Part shown: positions 60,677 to 64,000 of the stretch, one piece after another
How the letters are laid out: every line of letters starts with the position of its first letter
Position numbering within the stretch: the first letter of the stretch is position 1
From: JAOEGB01 sp041262585
GTDB lineage: Bacteria; Actinomycetota; Actinomycetes; Streptosporangiales; Streptosporangiaceae
NCBI RefSeq assembly: GCF_041262585.1
Contig: NZ_JBGCBZ010000001.1
Span: forward strand, 124,001-188,000
DNA length: 64,000 nucleotides
Direction of reading: 5' to 3'
Notes under the pieces: generated by a model
The model's database searches: none
What the model saw: the letters and a program-made list of their open reading frames with translations, nothing else
Told to the model about the DNA's origin: nothing
Translations under genes and position numbers: made by a program

Positions 60677-61059
60677 AGATCCACCTGTCCAGCGTCTTCG
60701 TCGATGACCAGGACAAGGCCCTGCGCTTCTATACCGACGTGCTCGGCTTCGTGAAGAAGACCGAGGTCCCGCTGGGCGAGCACCGTTGGCTCACAGTTGT
60801 CTCGCCGGAAGACCCCGACGGGACCGAACTGCTGCTGGAGCCCGACGGCCATCCCGCCGTGAAGCCGTACAAGGAGGCGCTGGTCCAGGACGGCATCCCG
60901 GCCGCCTCTTTCGCCGTGCAGGACGTAGCTGCGGAGTTCAACCGGCTGCGCGAGCTCGGGGTCCGCTTCACCCAAGAGCCGCTGGAGATGGGCCCGGTCA
61001 CCACAGCGGTCCTGGACGACACCTGCGGCAACCTGATCCAAATCGTGCACAGCAAGTAA
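60673..61059 (+). CDS. VOC-family (glyoxalase/bleomycin-resistance-like) protein
   Basis: A 128-residue protein, a single VOC unit pair: MKIHLSSVFVDDQDKALRFY, FVKKTEVPLGEHRWLTVVSP, ELLLEPDGHPAVKPYKEALV, ASFAVQDVAAEFNRLRELGV and the final TAVLDDTCGNLIQIVH. Metal-ligand candidates are the first His (HLSSVFV) and Glu of ELLLEP. ArsR-VOC pairs of this kind are common, and the protein may detoxify or sequester the compound sensed by the regulator. Translation is coupled to the ArsR gene. Confidence 0.92.
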   Translation: MKIHLSSVFVDDQDKALRFYTDVLGFVKKTEVPLGEHRWLTVVSPEDPDGTELLLEPDGHPAVKPYKEALVQDGIPAASFAVQDVAAEFNRLRELGVRFTQEPLEMGPVTTAVLDDTCGNLIQIVHSK

Positions 61060-61296
61060 GGACCCCTGCGCCGATGCCAGCCACGACCGCGCCACAATGG
61101 TCACCGCGGGCGGGGCCGCGCGGGGTCACGAAGGGAAAATAGGCTGGTAGTGAGTGGCCCCGGGTGCAGGGGCGTGGACTTGGGTGCGGGAAAGCTCCCT
61201 TGGAGTAGCCGGGGTGCACCGAGGAGTAGTGGGTGCTGTTCAGCCGTCGGATGAGACGACGGAGGTTCGGATGGTTGGAAGCGGTGGACGGCCGGT

Positions 61297-62472
61297 ATGA
61301 AGGCCGTCGTCTTCGCCGGCACCCGCTCGGTCGCGGTCGAGGACGTCCCGGACGCGGTGCTGGAGGCGCCGGAAGACGTCGTCGTCCGGATCAGCTCGAG
61401 CGCGATCTGCGGGACCGACCTGCACATGTACGACGGGCGTACGGGAGCCACGCCGGGGCTGGTCCTGGGGCACGAGCCTCTGGGCGTCGTCGAGCAGGCC
61501 GGGCCCGCGGTCGAGATGGTCAAGCCCGGGGATCGGGTGGTGATCCCGACCCATGTGTATTGCGGGGTGTGCGTCAATTGCGCGCGGGGCCTGTCGGCGG
61601 CCTGTCTGCGGGTGCGCCCGGGGGGCTTCGGAGCCGCGTACGGCTACGCGGGCATGGGGCCTTACCGCGGCGCGCAGGCCGAACTGCTGAGAGTGCCCTT
61701 CGCCGACGCCAACTGCGTCGCCGTACCCGGAGAACCCGGCGACGATCGTGAAGACGATCTGGTGTTGCTGGCTGACGCGTTCGTGACCGGCTGGCACGCG
61801 ACCGTGCTGGGGGAGGTGACCGCGGGCGCGACCGTCGCGGTCTTCGGCGCGGGAACCATCGGCCTGCTGGCGGCCTACAGCTCGCTGCTGAAGGGGGCGG
61901 CCGAAGTCTACGTCGTCGACGCGGTACCCGAACGACTGGACAAGGCCGGCGAAATCGGTGCCGTGCCCGTCGACTACCGGAAGGGGGATCCGGTCGACCA
62001 GATCCGCGAGCTGCGCCGGGCACTCGGCCTGGCGCCCGGAGAGGCGGCGATCAGCGGGGTCCAGGTGGGCATCGACGCGGTGGGGTTCCAGGCTCACGAC
62101 CGCCTGGTGCCCGGGCTGGAGAACCCGACGCAGGTCGTCAGCGATCTCGCCCGGCTGGTAAACCCGACGGGGCATCTGGGCATCATCGGCGTATACGCCG
62201 AAAAGGACCTGCATCCGGCCCCCGAGGGGCGCGCCGACGGCCGTCTCACGGTGCCGTGGGCGATGTTCTTCTCCAAGGGTGTCTCAGTGAGGTTCGGCCG
62301 TACGCACGACCGGCGCTACACGGTGTTGCTGCGTGACCTCGTGCTGTCCGGCCGGGCCCGTCCCAGCGTGGTGGTCACCCATCATGGCCGGCTCGATGAC
62401 GCGCCCGGGTTTTACCAGGCGTTCGACAAGCGCGCCGACGGAGTGATCACGGCCGTCCTGCGGCCCGGCTGA
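61297..62472 (+). CDS. Zinc-dependent alcohol dehydrogenase (formaldehyde-dehydrogenase-like)
   Basis: A 391-residue medium-chain dehydrogenase. Catalytic zinc ligands Cys38 (AICGTDLHMYDG) and His59-Glu60 (LGHEP) are present, as are the four structural-zinc cysteines 89, 92, 95 and 103 (YCGVCVNC...C). The cofactor Rossmann motif is VFGAGTIGLLA (~180-190), followed by VVDAVPERL with Asp suggesting NAD. The long C-terminal insertion and GIIGVYAEKDLHPAPEG recall glutathione-independent formaldehyde dehydrogenase-like enzymes. The substrate is unverified. Confidence 0.92.
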   Translation: MKAVVFAGTRSVAVEDVPDAVLEAPEDVVVRISSSAICGTDLHMYDGRTGATPGLVLGHEPLGVVEQAGPAVEMVKPGDRVVIPTHVYCGVCVNCARGLSAACLRVRPGGFGAAYGYAGMGPYRGAQAELLRVPFADANCVAVPGEPGDDREDDLVLLADAFVTGWHATVLGEVTAGATVAVFGAGTIGLLAAYSSLLKGAAEVYVVDAVPERLDKAGEIGAVPVDYRKGDPVDQIRELRRALGLAPGEAAISGVQVGIDAVGFQAHDRLVPGLENPTQVVSDLARLVNPTGHLGIIGVYAEKDLHPAPEGRADGRLTVPWAMFFSKGVSVRFGRTHDRRYTVLLRDLVLSGRARPSVVVTHHGRLDDAPGFYQAFDKRADGVITAVLRPG

Positions 62473-62479
62473 CCGCCGC

Positions 62480-62770
62480 GCTTCCCATCCAGGTCCTGTC
62501 CGACGGTCGCTACGTCCTGGTGTTCCGGCAGTCGGTCGCCACCGGCGAGCCGGCTCGGTGTACGCGACGACCGGCGGCGGCCTGTCGGGCGAGCCGGCCG
62601 CAGGAACTACGTCCTGACCGGCGGGGCCAAGGTCGCCCAGGTCGACGGCTCGCTGCTGTGCGACCGGTTCGTGCTCAAAGGGTGGGGTGGAGCGCAGGTC
62701 ATAGGCACCGTTCCTTCGGGCGCGCTGGAGCGGCCCCTTCATTCCTTTGCCGGGGATTTGGGGCAGTTGT
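62480..62770 (+). pseudogene. Fragment of a large secreted or toxin-like protein (uncertain)
   Basis: Pieces in two frames read LPIQVLSDGRYVLVFRQSVA and YVLTGGAKVAQVDGSLLCDR then FVLKG. The VLSDGRY-FRQS and DRFVL-G pattern recalls blade-like repeats of very large actinobacterial proteins. The text is broken by a frameshift and has no proper start. The rest up to 62873 is non-coding by eye. Confidence 0.35.
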
Positions 62771-62873
62771 GAGGTGTGGCTCAGTGTCCATACCCCCGGC
62801 CGGGGCAGCCTCTGTGAGGGGCTGTTTCGCCCTGACCGGGCGCCGGGTGCTGGGCGGGGTGCTCGAAAGGGGG

Positions 62874-64000
62874 ATGACCACGATGTCACCGGGGAAGAGG
62901 AAGCCGGATCTGGTGAGCTTCACGTTCGCCGAGCAGCCGGACGGGAGTTACGTGACGTCCCTGCATGGCCAGGCGGTGCTGCACGAGCCGCTGCTGAACA
63001 AGGGCACGGCGTTCTCGCCGCAGGAACGGGCCGAGTTGGGCCTGGACGGGCTGCTGCCGCCGGCGGTCGAGTCACTGGATGAGCAGGCGAGGCGGATGTA
63101 CGTGCAGTACCGGGCGCAGCCGACCGACCTGCTCAAGAACGTCTACCTGGAGGCGCTGCGGGACCGCAACGAGGTGCTCTACTACCGGCTGCTGAGTGAT
63201 CATCTGCGCGAGATGCTGCCGATCGTGTACGACCCGACCATCGGCGAGGCGATCAAGACCTACAGCCATGAGTACCGGCGTCCCAGGGGGGTGTACCTGT
63301 CCATCGACGATCCGGGCGGGATCGAGCAGGCGTTCAAGAACGTCGGGCTGGGCCCGGACGACGTCGACCTCATCGTAGCCTCCGACGCCGAGGAGATCCT
63401 GGGTATCGGCGACTGGGGGGTGGGCGGCGGCGTCGGCATCGCGACCGGCAAGCTGGCCGTCTACACGGCCGCCGCGGGTATCGACCCTGGCCGGGTCATC
63501 CCGGTCGCTCTGGACGTGGGCACCGACAACGAGGCGCTGCTGAACGACCCGGCCTACGTCGGCAACCGGCACGCAAGGGTACGGGGGCAGCGGTACGACG
63601 ACTTCATCGACGCCTACGTGACCACGGCCACCCGGATGTTCCCCGGTGCCCTGCTGCACTGGGAGGACTTCGGACCGTCCAACGCCCAGCGGATCCTGGA
63701 GAAGTACACCGGCCAGATCTGCACCTTCAATGACGACATGCAGGGCACCGGGGCGATCGTGCTGGCCGCCATGCTCGGCGCCGTCAAAGTGTCCGCGACC
63801 CCGATGCGTGAGCAGCGGATCGTCATCTTCGGCGCGGGTACCGCCGGCATCGGCATCGCCGACCAACTGCGCGATGCGATGATCCGCGACGGCCTGGACC
63901 ACGACAGCGCGACCCGGCGGATCTGGCCGATCGACAAGCAGGGCCTGCTCACCGACGACATGACGGACCTGCGGGACTTCCAGCAGCCATATGCCCGCCC
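62874..64000 (+). CDS. NAD-dependent malic enzyme (partial, cut by window end)
   Basis: The first ~375 residues of a malic enzyme of the long bacterial/eukaryotic type (SfcA/MaeA, usually ~560). Landmarks: LLNKGTAFSPQERAELGLDG, YYRLLSDHLREMLPIVYDPT (catalytic Tyr region), VASDAEEILGIGDWGVGGGV, KLAVYTAAAGIDPGRVIPVA, LLHWEDFGPSNAQRILEKYT (metal-binding Glu-Asp) and TFNDDMQGTGAIVLAA, then the NAD site IFGAGTAGIG. It decarboxylates malate to pyruvate. ATG 62874 has aaaggggg upstream; Met4 is an alternative. The gene continues beyond the window. Confidence 0.95.
   Translation, partial: MTTMSPGKRKPDLVSFTFAEQPDGSYVTSLHGQAVLHEPLLNKGTAFSPQERAELGLDGLLPPAVESLDEQARRMYVQYRAQPTDLLKNVYLEALRDRNEVLYYRLLSDHLREMLPIVYDPTIGEAIKTYSHEYRRPRGVYLSIDDPGGIEQAFKNVGLGPDDVDLIVASDAEEILGIGDWGVGGGVGIATGKLAVYTAAAGIDPGRVIPVALDVGTDNEALLNDPAYVGNRHARVRGQRYDDFIDAYVTTATRMFPGALLHWEDFGPSNAQRILEKYTGQICTFNDDMQGTGAIVLAAMLGAVKVSATPMREQRIVIFGAGTAGIGIADQLRDAMIRDGLDHDSATRRIWPIDKQGLLTDDMTDLRDFQQPYAR

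Overview
The window is high-GC, strongly codon-biased DNA from an actinomycete. The content (PIG-L/Mca-type deacetylase of the mycothiol kind, a LAL-type LuxR regulator, a TioE-type double-HTH MerR regulator, ECF41 and ECF42 sigma factors, an actinobacterial IHF-like domain, leaderless-looking genes) fits a large-genome filamentous actinobacterium, perhaps the Streptosporangiaceae. That placement is inference; no rRNA or tRNA gene was seen.

Layout. 1-3071: end of a sugar ABC importer operon (binding protein, two permeases) with a BadF/N-acetylglucosamine-kinase-type kinase. 3.2-7.2 kb: EamA transporter, broken alpha/beta hydrolase, penicillin-binding transpeptidase, PlsC-type acyltransferase. 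7.3-7.5 kb: a possible small structured RNA. 7.6-12.4 kb: a ClpN-like gene, ABC ATPase and ABC permease operon that was split by a 2.7-kb lower-GC insertion carrying the end of a serine recombinase and a zinc-ribbon/transmembrane protein. 12.5-14.5 kb: a large beta-propeller protein. 14.7-22.6 kb: a graveyard of truncated genes (Tn3 transposase, ECF41 sigma, ABC exporter, LysR, MFS, methyltransferase, TetR) between intact GNAT acetyltransferases and a tyrosine recombinase. 22.7-26.5 kb: NarL-type two-component pair (kinase frameshifted), a membrane protein and a DHFR-family protein.

26474-30696 is a discrete Tn3-family transposon with 59-bp terminal inverted repeats, a TnpI-type tyrosine recombinase next to a four-motif resolution site, a hydrolase passenger and a transposase that stops before its catalytic domain. 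30.8-33.9 kb: lipoprotein DD-carboxypeptidase with an OmpR/HK pair. 34.8-37.6 kb: two tandem secreted paralogues of unknown function and a secreted crystallin-like protein. 37.8-44.2 kb: decayed flavoprotein and hydrolase genes, an intact VOC protein and a LAL regulator, then more truncated genes. 44.2-48.7 kb: TioE-like regulator divergent from an erythromycin-esterase-family gene, a YoaK protein, a deleted dapA-like gene and its divergent LysR.

48.8-54.0 kb is the most unusual part: a divergent metal-handling cluster. On one side are a His/Cys-rich peptide, a DivIVA-domain protein with a His-rich head, and a ZIP transporter fused to an IHF-like DNA-binding domain. On the other are a CzrA-like ArsR sensor, a His-rich CDF exporter and a second CDF-like protein. 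The two sides share a control region with a palindrome. 54.2-57.9 kb: DHFR-family genes, Tn3 debris, and a DGPF protein overlapping an ECF42 sigma factor. 58.2-64.0 kb: cyclase, PIG-L deacetylase, an apparently leaderless ArsR-VOC operon under a perfect palindromic operator, a zinc alcohol dehydrogenase, and the start of an NAD-malic enzyme cut by the window edge.
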